Positions 1 through 8,259 of a DNA stretch of 64,000 bases are shown piece after piece. The DNA lies in NCBI RefSeq assembly GCF_000513475.1, contig NC_023003.1, forward strand, positions 620,001-684,000. The letters are read 5' to 3'. Position numbers and translations under genes: made by a program. Position 1 is the first letter of the stretch. Every line of letters starts with the position of its first letter. The notes under the pieces are model-generated. The model made no database searches. It was given only the letters and a program-made list of their open reading frames with translations, and was not told the origin of the DNA. The DNA comes from Candidatus Babela massiliensis (GTDB taxonomy: Bacteria; Babelota; Babeliae; Babelales; Babelaceae).

Positions 1-936
1 ACTTTGTGTCAAGTTGATAAACCTATACCTCATGATTATGTAAAGATCGATGAACCTACATTGTCTATGTACATCTCAGTTAATGATTCACCATTTTGTG
101 GCCAAGAAGGTAAATTTTTAACATCAAGACAAATTAAAGAAAGATTAGAAAAAGAATTAAAAACTAATGTAGCTTTAAGAGTTGATACTTCAGATACTAC
201 CGATTCATTTAAGATCTCAGGTCGTGGACAGTTACATTTAGGTATTTTACTTGAAAATATGAGAAGAGAAGGCTTTGAATTTCAAGTATCAGCACCAGAG
301 GTAATTTATAAGACTATAAATGGTATCAAACAGGAACCAATTGAATATCTAGTATTAGATGTACAAGAAGAACATCAAGGCGTTGTAATGGAATTCTTAG
401 GCAGAAAAAAAGCCGAGATGAAAAATATGACCCATTACGATAACGGTAGAGTTAAGATAGAATTTGAAGTTCCTTCAAGAGGATTATTAGGATTTAGAGG
501 TCAATTTCTAACTGATACCCGCGGTACTGGAATTGCTAACTTTAGCTTTTTAGGATATCAACCATATAAAGGTGATATTATAACTAGAACTAAAGGAGCT
601 CTAGTTTCCATGGATAATGGATCAGTAACAGCTTATGCTTTAGATACTTTACAAGAACGTGGTACATTATTTGTTGCTCCTGGAGATAAAGTATATCAAG
701 GTATGATTATTGGAGAACATAGTAGAGATAATGATCTAGATGTTAACCCAACCAAACAGAAGAAGTTAACCAATATGAGAGCTTCTGGAACCGATGATGC
801 TGTTAAATTAGATCCGCCAAGAAAAATGGATCTAGAAACATGTATGGAATGGATTCAGCCGGATGAACTTATCGAAGTAACTCCGCAATCGATTAGATTA
901 CGTAAAAAGGTCTTAAGAGCCTCAATGAGAAAATAA
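1..936 (+). CDS. typA: Ribosome-associated GTPase TypA/BipA, 3' part
   Basis: The reading frame is open at the left window edge, so the GTPase (G) domain lies outside and about 310 C-terminal residues are visible. They hold the elongation-factor domain III/V core and the BipA-specific C-terminal domain. Recognisable stretches are DEPTLSMYISVNDSPFCG, SGRGQLHLGILLENMRREGF and PSRGLLGFRGQFLTDTRGTG, all typical of TypA rather than EF-G or LepA. TypA binds 70S ribosomes and supports 50S assembly and stress growth. truA follows 23 bp downstream on the same strand. The family call is secure; completeness of the 5' part cannot be judged here. Confidence 0.95.
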   Translation, partial: TLCQVDKPIPHDYVKIDEPTLSMYISVNDSPFCGQEGKFLTSRQIKERLEKELKTNVALRVDTSDTTDSFKISGRGQLHLGILLENMRREGFEFQVSAPEVIYKTINGIKQEPIEYLVLDVQEEHQGVVMEFLGRKKAEMKNMTHYDNGRVKIEFEVPSRGLLGFRGQFLTDTRGTGIANFSFLGYQPYKGDIITRTKGALVSMDNGSVTAYALDTLQERGTLFVAPGDKVYQGMIIGEHSRDNDLDVNPTKQKKLTNMRASGTDDAVKLDPPRKMDLETCMEWIQPDELIEVTPQSIRLRKKVLRASMRK

Positions 937-959
937 TTTAAGAACACATATTAACATTT

Positions 960-1709
960 ATGAAAACTTATAAAATTGTTGTCTCCTATGATGGAACTGA
1001 TTACTATGGTTGGCAAATTCAACCTGACAAAGTAACTATTTCTCATATGCTTGAAAAGCAATTTAAAGCTGTTTTTAAAAAAAATATAAAAATTATCGGT
1101 GCATCACGCACCGATTCTGGTGTTCATGCTCTTGGGCAAGTTGCTAAATTTGAAACCGATATCAATATAAAACCAGAAATTTTAATTAAAGCTTGGAACA
1201 ATTTGCTTCCAAGCAATATTTTAATTAGATCTATAGAGCTAGTTAATTCTGAGTTTCATCCTAGAGCTAAAGTAAAACAAAAGACTTATTACTATAATTT
1301 TACAACACAAAAAGCTATTCCTTTGATTAGCAATTATGTCTATTCATTAAAATCTTATAGACATTCAATAGATTTTGATAAACTGAAAGTAGCTCTTAAT
1401 ATATTTGTAGGTACACATGATTTCAGATCATTCTGTACAGGTTATGAGCAAGAGTCTACTATAAGAACAATAGATTCCATATCTTTAGTATATCTCAAAA
1501 GATATAAAATCTATCAAATACAAGTTAAAGGCAAATCATTTTTACGCTATATGATTAGAAGAATAGTGGGTGCTTGTCTTGAAATAGCTAATTCTAAAAA
1601 ACGAAATATTAATGAATTAAAGGTAGCTCTTAAAAAACCTAATCCTGAACAAAATCTATTTACCGCTCCTGCTAATGGTTTGATTTTAAGAAAAATAATA
1701 TATTTTTAG
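960..1709 (+). CDS. truA: tRNA pseudouridine synthase A
   Basis: TruA isomerises uridines 38-40 in the anticodon stem-loop of tRNAs. The 249-residue protein has the usual family length. The catalytic motif GASRTDSGVHALGQVA is at about residues 47-62, with the nucleophilic Asp at about 52. A second conserved stretch, FLRYMIRRIVGACLEI, is near residue 195. The ATG at 960 follows typA after a short gap, so co-transcription is plausible. Nothing is missing from the active-site region. Confidence 0.96.
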   Translation: MKTYKIVVSYDGTDYYGWQIQPDKVTISHMLEKQFKAVFKKNIKIIGASRTDSGVHALGQVAKFETDINIKPEILIKAWNNLLPSNILIRSIELVNSEFHPRAKVKQKTYYYNFTTQKAIPLISNYVYSLKSYRHSIDFDKLKVALNIFVGTHDFRSFCTGYEQESTIRTIDSISLVYLKRYKIYQIQVKGKSFLRYMIRRIVGACLEIANSKKRNINELKVALKKPNPEQNLFTAPANGLILRKIIYF

Positions 1710-1788
1710 AAAATTAAACTGCTAAAATATAGATATAAATCAGCTTTTGATAAGACATAAAAAATACCAACTCAAAATTGGAGATAAT

Positions 1789-2838
1789 ATGAAAAGTATT
1801 ATTAAATGTCTATTGTCACTAGTTATTTCATATTTTAAACCTTTATTATCAGAAATTATATACCAACCAAAGAGTTTGTTAGAGCAAACAGCAATATTTA
1901 TCACAAATAATTCTGATAAAATAGAAAAATCACTTCAAATAAACAAAGACCTAGAAGAATACTTGGAAAAGTATAAAAAAATATACTCAAGAAAATTACC
2001 AAAACAACTTCAAGAAAAATTTATAGATCTAATACCAAAGTACAACCTAAACATAATAAAAATAGCATTAGAAGTCATAGATAAAATAGATAATATTTTA
2101 AATAAGGAAGAAAGCAATTTCCTAAAAGAACGTATCATCTCCATCCCTCAAGAATTTTTTACATGGCAACCTTCTCTGGCTATCATAAGCACATTAGTAA
2201 ATGAACTTAAACTTAATAATATATTTAGCATAGAATTAGAGATACTTAAAAAAATTTATAACAACTATAACGATATAAAAGATTTAACTATTTTGTCATT
2301 CATAAGTGTAATTAACAAAAACATGTCAGAATTTAACAAATTTTCTCAATTACCTATAAAGTATAATTGTCCGGAAATACACTTAATACTTGCCAATATG
2401 AAGATAGAAAATTTAGATTTACATAATGCAATGGTACATTTAGAAAAAACACTTAATAGTCAATATCTAATGTCTTATATGTTATTAGGAAAAGCACTAA
2501 TAAAATGTTATGAATTATGCTTAACAGAAGAAATCCCTAAAAACATAATAGAGGTTACTCCAAAATATTTTAAAGAATTAATAAATAGTAATCACAAAGT
2601 AATTAAAAGTCGTGGATTCTTTTATCTAGGACTCTATAATCTCTTAAAAGACAATAAAATAAAAGCTTATAAGTACCTTAATAATTCTCTTAAAGGGGGA
2701 TGCTATCTTGCATATACTAAACTATACCATATTTATCAAAATGAACTATATTTAGCGCAATATGAATATAATTGCGATTTAATGAAAAACATAGTAAAAA
2801 AGTTTCAAACCTATTATAATTGTCAAAATAGTAAATAA
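1789..2838 (+). CDS. Secreted helical-repeat protein, paralogous family member 1
   Basis: Function not recognised. The ATG at 1789 is preferred over an in-frame TTG at 1747 because GGAG lies about 6 bases before it and because the protein then starts with a signal-peptide-like stretch (MKSIIKCLLSLVISYF). The 349-residue product is all-helical and Lys/Leu/Asn-rich. It shares a block with the next gene and with the gene at 42511: a LEEY motif, then SR-x-LP-x-x-L(K/Q)E and a helix containing IDK(I/L)D. The C-terminal half (for example LGLYNLLKDNKIKAYKYLNN) looks like degenerate TPR/Sel1-type repeats. It is probably exported and may be a protein-interaction scaffold; that role is inference. Confidence 0.75.
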   Translation: MKSIIKCLLSLVISYFKPLLSEIIYQPKSLLEQTAIFITNNSDKIEKSLQINKDLEEYLEKYKKIYSRKLPKQLQEKFIDLIPKYNLNIIKIALEVIDKIDNILNKEESNFLKERIISIPQEFFTWQPSLAIISTLVNELKLNNIFSIELEILKKIYNNYNDIKDLTILSFISVINKNMSEFNKFSQLPIKYNCPEIHLILANMKIENLDLHNAMVHLEKTLNSQYLMSYMLLGKALIKCYELCLTEEIPKNIIEVTPKYFKELINSNHKVIKSRGFFYLGLYNLLKDNKIKAYKYLNNSLKGGCYLAYTKLYHIYQNELYLAQYEYNCDLMKNIVKKFQTYYNCQNSK

Positions 2839-2859
2839 AAACTAATAAAGCTCTAACAA

Positions 2860-3957
2860 ATGTTAAATAGAATCTATAAAATAATATTAATTAATCTTTA
2901 CTTTTTAGGACTCAATTCTGAAAATGAGATAAAAAATAAATATATTTATTTCCAACCAAAAAACTTAGTATATCAATGTACTAAATATATTTTAAATAAA
3001 AATATCAAAATTGAATATGTTAATTATGATTTAGAAGAATACATACATAAAGTAAGAGAGATTGAATCAAGAGAATTACCTCAAAGATTAAAAGAACTAT
3101 TTTTAACCTCCATAGAAATACATAGCATTCAAGATATAACTAACAGTCTTAAATTAATAGACAAATTAGATATGTTTCTTGATAATAGTGACTACTTAAA
3201 AGTATTTCAAGAAATAATATCTACCGAACAAATAGAATATTTTTCTCTAGATTCTTCTTTATCGATAATTATTAAAGTATATGAATACTGTCCGCGTATT
3301 GTTAAGATACTTTTTGAAAAAGAAATAGAAATTTTAGAAGACTCTTATATAAATGCATTAAAAGTCAATGAATCAGATATAAAAGCAAAATTAATGTTAA
3401 TAAGAATCTATTCAAGCTTAAAATTTGATCAAAAAAAAACAAATATTTATATCTCAGATTTATCAAAAAATGCTACTCATCCATTAGTAAATATATTATT
3501 AATCAACATGGTTTCTAATTATAATGACATCAATATAATAAATTTTATAAAAAGTGGTTTAATAAAAAATTATGAGATCGCTTTTAGCGTATTTTATAAT
3601 AAATTGTATTCAGATAAAAAAATAATAGAGCACTTTTCTGAGACAGAAATTAAAGGCTTAATCAAAAAAGTTAAAACTATAGCATCAGTAAGAGGCTATT
3701 ACTATTTCATGGATCATCTTTACTTAATAAAGTTATATACTTTAGTAAAAAATAAAGAAGCTAAACAAGAAAATCTTTTAAAATTACTAATAACTGAAGC
3801 ATTAAAAGACAATAATTTACTTTTAAAACATTTAATATTTCAAGAATTAAACTTTTCAAACACAGAAACTCCAAAAGAAATTATAGATAGCTCTATGGAT
3901 TTTCAAGATATGCTTAATAAAATAAGTAATAAAGAATTACTAATTCAAAATGCCTAA
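2860..3957 (+). CDS. Secreted helical-repeat protein, paralogous family member 2
   Basis: Function not recognised. This 365-residue protein lies 21 bp downstream of its paralogue on the same strand, so the pair looks like a tandem duplication and probably one transcript. The N-terminus (MLNRIYKIILINLYFLGLNS) is hydrophobic and signal-like. The family signature is present: FQPKNLVYQ, LEEYIHKVREIESRELPQRL and LIDKLD, each matching YQPKSLLEQ, LEEYLEKYKKIYSRKLPKQL and VIDKID in the upstream gene. The remainder is helical without a clear catalytic motif. No strong Shine-Dalgarno is visible before the ATG. Confidence 0.75.
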   Translation: MLNRIYKIILINLYFLGLNSENEIKNKYIYFQPKNLVYQCTKYILNKNIKIEYVNYDLEEYIHKVREIESRELPQRLKELFLTSIEIHSIQDITNSLKLIDKLDMFLDNSDYLKVFQEIISTEQIEYFSLDSSLSIIIKVYEYCPRIVKILFEKEIEILEDSYINALKVNESDIKAKLMLIRIYSSLKFDQKKTNIYISDLSKNATHPLVNILLINMVSNYNDINIINFIKSGLIKNYEIAFSVFYNKLYSDKKIIEHFSETEIKGLIKKVKTIASVRGYYYFMDHLYLIKLYTLVKNKEAKQENLLKLLITEALKDNNLLLKHLIFQELNFSNTETPKEIIDSSMDFQDMLNKISNKELLIQNA

Positions 3958-3969
3958 GATAGTATCAAA

Positions 3970-5289
3970 TTAAATCTTCAATACATCACTATGCTTAAAA
4001 GCTAAAATTAACAATCCGGTTAAGTTCAAGATAGCAACAAAGGCTAACACTACATCCATCAGATTCCATAAAAATGTCATTTTTGCAAGAGCTCCCGAAA
4101 ATGCAACTATACTTGCTATTATATAATATACTTTCATATATTTATCATTAGTTACAGCAGCAAAACTTTGACCCCCATTAAAAGTATTTCCTATTAAAGA
4201 TGTAATAACAAAAAGAAACAAACTCATAATTAAAATAATTTGAATTACAAAAGAAGGAGAATGCATTTTAAATGCTTGATATACTAAAGTATTGGTTATT
4301 TCATTAGAAGACCAAACTCCTGTCACAAGAGTAATAAGACCTGAAAGTAAACATAGAACAATGTTAGTAAAGCTTGAATACATAGCCAAAATACCTTGAT
4401 CTACAGGCCTTTTAACATCTGATAATGCATGAGCAATAGAAGAAGTACCAAGACCAGATTCTGTTATAAATATCCCCTTGTAAGTTCCTTCTTTTAACGC
4501 ATTAAAAAATGAAATACCAAGAATACCGCCACATATTGAATTACTAGAAAATGCACATAATAAAATACTTTTAAAAGCATTAATCAATGCATTAATATCT
4601 TTAAATAGTATAAAAAGAGCAAAAACAAAATAAATAATGAATAAAAAGGGAACCAGTTTACTTAAAATAGAGCTAATTCTTTTAACTCCCCCCAAAAGAA
4701 CAAATAGCAAAATTAAAACAGCAACTAATCCAGTTATCCATTTAGGAATACCTTCAGTATAACCTATACAAGAAATAGTATTAACTTGAATGCTAGACCA
4801 GATAGTAAATAAAAAAATAGTTAAAATCGCATACCACTTACCTAAATATGGATTAATCATACTTAAATATTGAGTAGGACCACCTACTATGTTGCCATTT
4901 TGAGAAACTTTTCGGGAATAAACAGCAAAAGTTACTTCTACTAATTTAGTAACAGAACCAAGAAATATATAAACTATTAACCAAAAAAGAGCTCCAGGTC
5001 CTCCTAAACTTATAGCAATGGAAGGTCCAACAATATTGCCTATACCAATTGTAGTCGAAAGAGAAGTAAATAAAGCCTGCATGGGACTAATACTGTTAAC
5101 TTTTGAGTTATATTGTTCTTTGACCCCATTCTTTAATAATTCTTTAAATCTTGTAAAAGCTCTAAACTGAGGAAATCCCATTTTGATAGTTAAAATAATA
5201 GCAACACTCAAAAATATAATAACTGAAGGAACTGCCAAATAAGAGTGAAAGTTTAAAATAAAAGAATAACAAGATAAAAGAACATTCAT
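3970..5289 (-). CDS. Sodium:alanine/amino acid symporter, AGCS family
   Basis: Polytopic inner-membrane transporter of 439 residues with about ten hydrophobic segments. The AGCS signature region TTIGIGNIVGPSIAISLGGP is near residues 79-98, and NTFNGGQSFAA is in the C-terminal half. Family members import alanine or glycine with sodium, which would suit an organism that depends on external amino acids. The ATG at 5289 has GGAAG upstream. It is transcribed leftward and converges with the paralogue pair. The precise substrate cannot be read from the sequence. Confidence 0.93.
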   Translation of the reverse strand: MNVLLSCYSFILNFHSYLAVPSVIIFLSVAIILTIKMGFPQFRAFTRFKELLKNGVKEQYNSKVNSISPMQALFTSLSTTIGIGNIVGPSIAISLGGPGALFWLIVYIFLGSVTKLVEVTFAVYSRKVSQNGNIVGGPTQYLSMINPYLGKWYAILTIFLFTIWSSIQVNTISCIGYTEGIPKWITGLVAVLILLFVLLGGVKRISSILSKLVPFLFIIYFVFALFILFKDINALINAFKSILLCAFSSNSICGGILGISFFNALKEGTYKGIFITESGLGTSSIAHALSDVKRPVDQGILAMYSSFTNIVLCLLSGLITLVTGVWSSNEITNTLVYQAFKMHSPSFVIQIILIMSLFLFVITSLIGNTFNGGQSFAAVTNDKYMKVYYIIASIVAFSGALAKMTFLWNLMDVVLAFVAILNLTGLLILAFKHSDVLKI

Positions 5290-5410
5290 AATACTTCCAA
5301 AGTTAATATTAAATTAAATTTAGTATTAATTAATATAGAAAATAGATTTTAATTTTATAAAACTGATATTAACAGAATAGTTAAGAAGCGTCAAACTGAT
5401 AGAGTTACCA

Positions 5411-6001
5411 TCAATATTTTTTTACCAAAGTAGATAAAGATTTTCGCAACAGCTCGTCAAAAGTAAAATTAGAGAAATTAGGATCTTTTTTTATAGAATC
5501 TAAAGCAATAGAAATTTCAGGTTTTGAATAATTTAAAGAGGTTAAAACATCAGAAACTTCTTTTAACTTTGTAATCGCAACATCTTTATCTTTGGAATAG
5601 GAAATTTTATCAACTTTATCTTTAAGTTGCATAATCAGCATTTCAGCCTTTTTAGATCCTATACCATTAATACTACTCAATGCTTTAACATCAGCAAAAA
5701 CAATAGCATTCAAAAAATCTGAAGGACTCATTTGACTTAATATCAAAAGTGCCAATTTAGGACCTACACCAGAACAACTTATTAATAAAGAAAATATATC
5801 TCTTTGAGATTTAGATTCAAATCCAAAAAATTGTGGCCCATTTTCTTGACTCCAATAAAAATATATTTCCAAATTAACTTCTTGATTAATAGCATAAATT
5901 GTTTCATTTGGAACCGATACCAAAAAACCAAATCCGCAATTTTTAATAGTAATAACTTGAGATTCTATGTTACTAACTATTCCTGATAAATAGTTGATCA
6001 T
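5411..6001 (-). CDS. ruvA: Holliday junction branch-migration protein RuvA
   Basis: RuvA binds Holliday junctions and loads the RuvB motor during recombination and fork repair. The 196-residue length fits the family. An N-terminal OB-fold (MINYLSGIVSNIESQVI) is followed by two helix-hairpin-helix motifs, SGVGPKLALLILSQM at about 77-91 and INGIGSKKAEMLIMQL at about 111-126. A C-terminal domain III that would contact RuvB follows. Neither ruvB nor ruvC is adjacent. The ATG at 6001 has no clear ribosome-binding site. Confidence 0.95.
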   Translation of the reverse strand: MINYLSGIVSNIESQVITIKNCGFGFLVSVPNETIYAINQEVNLEIYFYWSQENGPQFFGFESKSQRDIFSLLISCSGVGPKLALLILSQMSPSDFLNAIVFADVKALSSINGIGSKKAEMLIMQLKDKVDKISYSKDKDVAITKLKEVSDVLTSLNYSKPEISIALDSIKKDPNFSNFTFDELLRKSLSTLVKKY

Positions 6002-6037
6002 TATTATTTTCTTGAATATTATAATATTTTAATAGTT

Positions 6038-7255
6038 TTAAACTATCTCAGACAAGAGTCTATCATATTGCTCAGTTTGATCAATATTTTGATTTTTATA
6101 ATTATTTATTAAGTCTATAAAATGTTTTTTATAAACATTAATATACAGATTATTATTTTTCAAATTAAATCTATTAATTTTTGGCAAATGCGTATTAAAA
6201 ATTCTAATTACTCCTGCTTTATTGGTAGTAAAAAATTTATCGATATAATATTTTATAGTTACATAAGTGTATCTAACTAAGGCATTTTCATAATAATCTT
6301 TTCTAGATAAAAAAGATTTAATAGTATCTATAGCTTGTAAGTACCTTCCTTGATAAGCAGTTTTGAAATCTTTATTCAAAGAATCTAAAAATAAATACTC
6401 CTCATTATTTTGCACTTTATTAACTATCAAACAAACAGCATGATCCATTGAAGTCCACACATTAAAGTTAATGCCTAAAACAAAATCACTATTTGTTAAA
6501 AATTCATTAGATCTTCTATATAAAGTATCCAACAAAGTATTATTACCAGATAAAACAGCAACTTCATAAGCAAATTGATTATAATCTGAATTGACAGATT
6601 CTAAATCTATAATAATTTCTTTTGCTACTTTTTCTATGTCTTGAAGAAAGGAGCTACCTCCATAAACTGAGAATGCTATATATAAGAAATCATTAATATA
6701 TTTACTGCTTTCCTTTGGTATACAGGGATTTTGATTATCAAAAGCACAAGTAATTTCATTATTCTTAATTTTATTAATTACTGCATCTTGATAAGGAGCT
6801 ATGGATTCGCGAGGTGGACAACCGGTTTCTGATTGATATTTGTTATATAAATCTTCACTTAACATTGCAAAATAACATTTTCCAAATCGATCTAACGAAG
6901 AATTTAAGGATTTAAGCATCCAAAGATAATTTTTAATAGCATGATACCCACATGAAAGGCCAGACTGATTTAATACCCTTAATTGATAAATATCTTTATC
7001 CTCATCAAAAGATAAGAGAATAGTTTGACTAGGATTAACATGAAGTTTATCTATTTGATCTTCAGTTAAAATATTTTTAAAAGTTTTGTTTTTTAAAAAT
7101 TTACTTAACAAAAAGGATTTTGATTGATGTTCAAGAATATTAGTATAACTTGTCAGGCCATTACTAAGTTCAAATAAATCTAACACCATAGCCTGAGTAA
7201 CATTAGTAGTTATAGCAAAAATTAAAGCCTTTAAAAGGCATAAATTAATTTTCAT
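6038..7255 (-). CDS. Secreted papain-fold (Josephin-like) cysteine protease candidate
   Basis: A 405-residue protein with an N-terminal signal peptide (about residues 1-22, ending near TQA). I see a plausible Cys-His-Asp/Asn triad: NQSGLSCGYHAIKNYLWM (Cys102), SMDHAVCLIV (His272) and EEYLFLDSLN (Asp291 or Asn294). A Cys at a helix start, then His on a strand, then Asp/Asn next to a Ser is the layout of papain-fold deubiquitinases such as Josephin and related bacterial effectors. The motif assignment is by eye and overall similarity to a named family is weak. It could instead be a transglutaminase-like or C39-like enzyme, or inactive. Neighbours give no operon context. Confidence 0.5.
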   Translation of the reverse strand: MKINLCLLKALIFAITTNVTQAMVLDLFELSNGLTSYTNILEHQSKSFLLSKFLKNKTFKNILTEDQIDKLHVNPSQTILLSFDEDKDIYQLRVLNQSGLSCGYHAIKNYLWMLKSLNSSLDRFGKCYFAMLSEDLYNKYQSETGCPPRESIAPYQDAVINKIKNNEITCAFDNQNPCIPKESSKYINDFLYIAFSVYGGSSFLQDIEKVAKEIIIDLESVNSDYNQFAYEVAVLSGNNTLLDTLYRRSNEFLTNSDFVLGINFNVWTSMDHAVCLIVNKVQNNEEYLFLDSLNKDFKTAYQGRYLQAIDTIKSFLSRKDYYENALVRYTYVTIKYYIDKFFTTNKAGVIRIFNTHLPKINRFNLKNNNLYINVYKKHFIDLINNYKNQNIDQTEQYDRLLSEIV

Positions 7256-7425
7256 AAAAAACTTTCTTTATTAAATTAGAAACTTAATTATTTATTATTA
7301 ATAATAGCATATTTTATCAAGAAATGCCAATGAATTAATATGTTTATTTTATTTATATTTATTATAACAAAGAAATTTACTTATAAATTTATCAATGATA
7401 ATTTAACCTAGATTTATACTTAAAA

Positions 7426-7453
7426 TTGACAAAAGAATTATTTATGATATTAT
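7426..7453 (+). promoter_or_regulatory. Sigma70-type promoter for tRNA-Gly
   Basis: TTGACA at 7426-7431, a 16-base spacer, and TATTAT at 7448-7453. The tRNA begins at 7466, giving a start site a few bases upstream of the mature 5' end. Confidence 0.7.
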
Positions 7454-7465
7454 TAATTTAAATAT

Positions 7466-7541
7466 GCGGGAATAGCTCAATTGGTAGAGCGTTGCCTTGC
7501 CAAGGCAAAGGTCGCGGGTTCGAGTCCCGTTTCCCGCTCCA
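7466..7541 (+). tRNA. tRNA-Gly (anticodon GCC)
   Basis: A complete cloverleaf can be folded by eye. The acceptor stem is GCGGGAA with TTCCCGC (7466-7472 and 7531-7537) and the discriminator is T at 7538. The D-arm is AGCTCAATTGGTAGAGC. The anticodon stem TTGCC/GGCAA encloses loop TTGCCAA, so the anticodon is GCC. The T-arm is CGGGTTCGAGTCCCG. CCA is encoded at 7539-7541. It is the only tRNA in the window and lies just upstream of jag-mnmE. Confidence 0.97.
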
Positions 7542-7637
7542 GATTTAATAATCTAAATTATCATGATAAATCCATCACCATTTATGTCTGATCTTTCTAA
7601 TTTGAAAATTATATTTTTAAGCATTTTAAGGTAAAAA

Positions 7638-8252
7638 ATGAAATCTATTATAGAAGAAGCTTCCTCTATATCAAAAGCTATAGAAAACGGGTGGTTAAAA
7701 GCAGGCAAACCCAAAGAATTTTCAGTGAAAATATTTGAAGAGCCCAAGAAAAACTTCTTTGGCATAACTATAAAATCAGCTAAAATTGGTATCTTCTTTA
7801 GCGATAATAAAGTACATCAGGAAGTAAAGAGAGAAAAACCTGTAATTATAAACAAGCAACAACCAAAATCGTCTGTTCAAATTAAAGAACAAGAACAATT
7901 AGAACAAAAAAATAGTAACAGTAATCTTGAAAAATTAGATAAAAAAGAAACAAAGAAACATAACTCAGAAAAACCAAGCCAATCTATATGGACCCAACAA
8001 ATGATGGGCACAATCACAAATTGGCTCGAACAAGTATTATCAGATATTAATGACAAACAAGAAGATAAGATTAATTTTTCGATTACTCAAGACAATTTTC
8101 ATCTAAAAATATACTTCCAAAATCCTATTTTTTTAGACAAAACTAAAGAGAAACAATTATTTTCAAGTCTATCGACTTTAATGTTACAAATGCTCAAGAA
8201 ACAATACAGAAGACCTCTAAAAGGATATAGAATTATATTTGTTGGTTTTTAA
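7638..8252 (+). CDS. jag: Jag/KhpB-type RNA-binding protein lacking R3H domain
   Basis: The N-terminal Jag domain is clear over residues 1-60: an EEA...AIENGWLKAG helix followed by VKIFEEPKKNFFGITIKSA. A charged Gln/Lys/Glu-rich linker follows, then a degenerate KH-like region (NWLEQVLSDI, LHLKIYF-type strands, RRPLKGYRIIFVGF). The canonical KhpB C-terminal R3H domain is absent, so the 204-residue protein is a short form. The gene order jag-mnmE is conserved widely in bacteria (usually yidC-jag-mnmE), which supports the call. Known Jag/KhpB proteins bind RNA and influence cell envelope and division. Confidence 0.82.
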   Translation: MKSIIEEASSISKAIENGWLKAGKPKEFSVKIFEEPKKNFFGITIKSAKIGIFFSDNKVHQEVKREKPVIINKQQPKSSVQIKEQEQLEQKNSNSNLEKLDKKETKKHNSEKPSQSIWTQQMMGTITNWLEQVLSDINDKQEDKINFSITQDNFHLKIYFQNPIFLDKTKEKQLFSSLSTLMLQMLKKQYRRPLKGYRIIFVGF

Positions 8253-8259
8253 AAGTAAC

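Noticed and set aside
7553-7765. Minus-strand open frame over the start of jag
   Set aside because: Antisense to the conserved Jag domain, no start signals.
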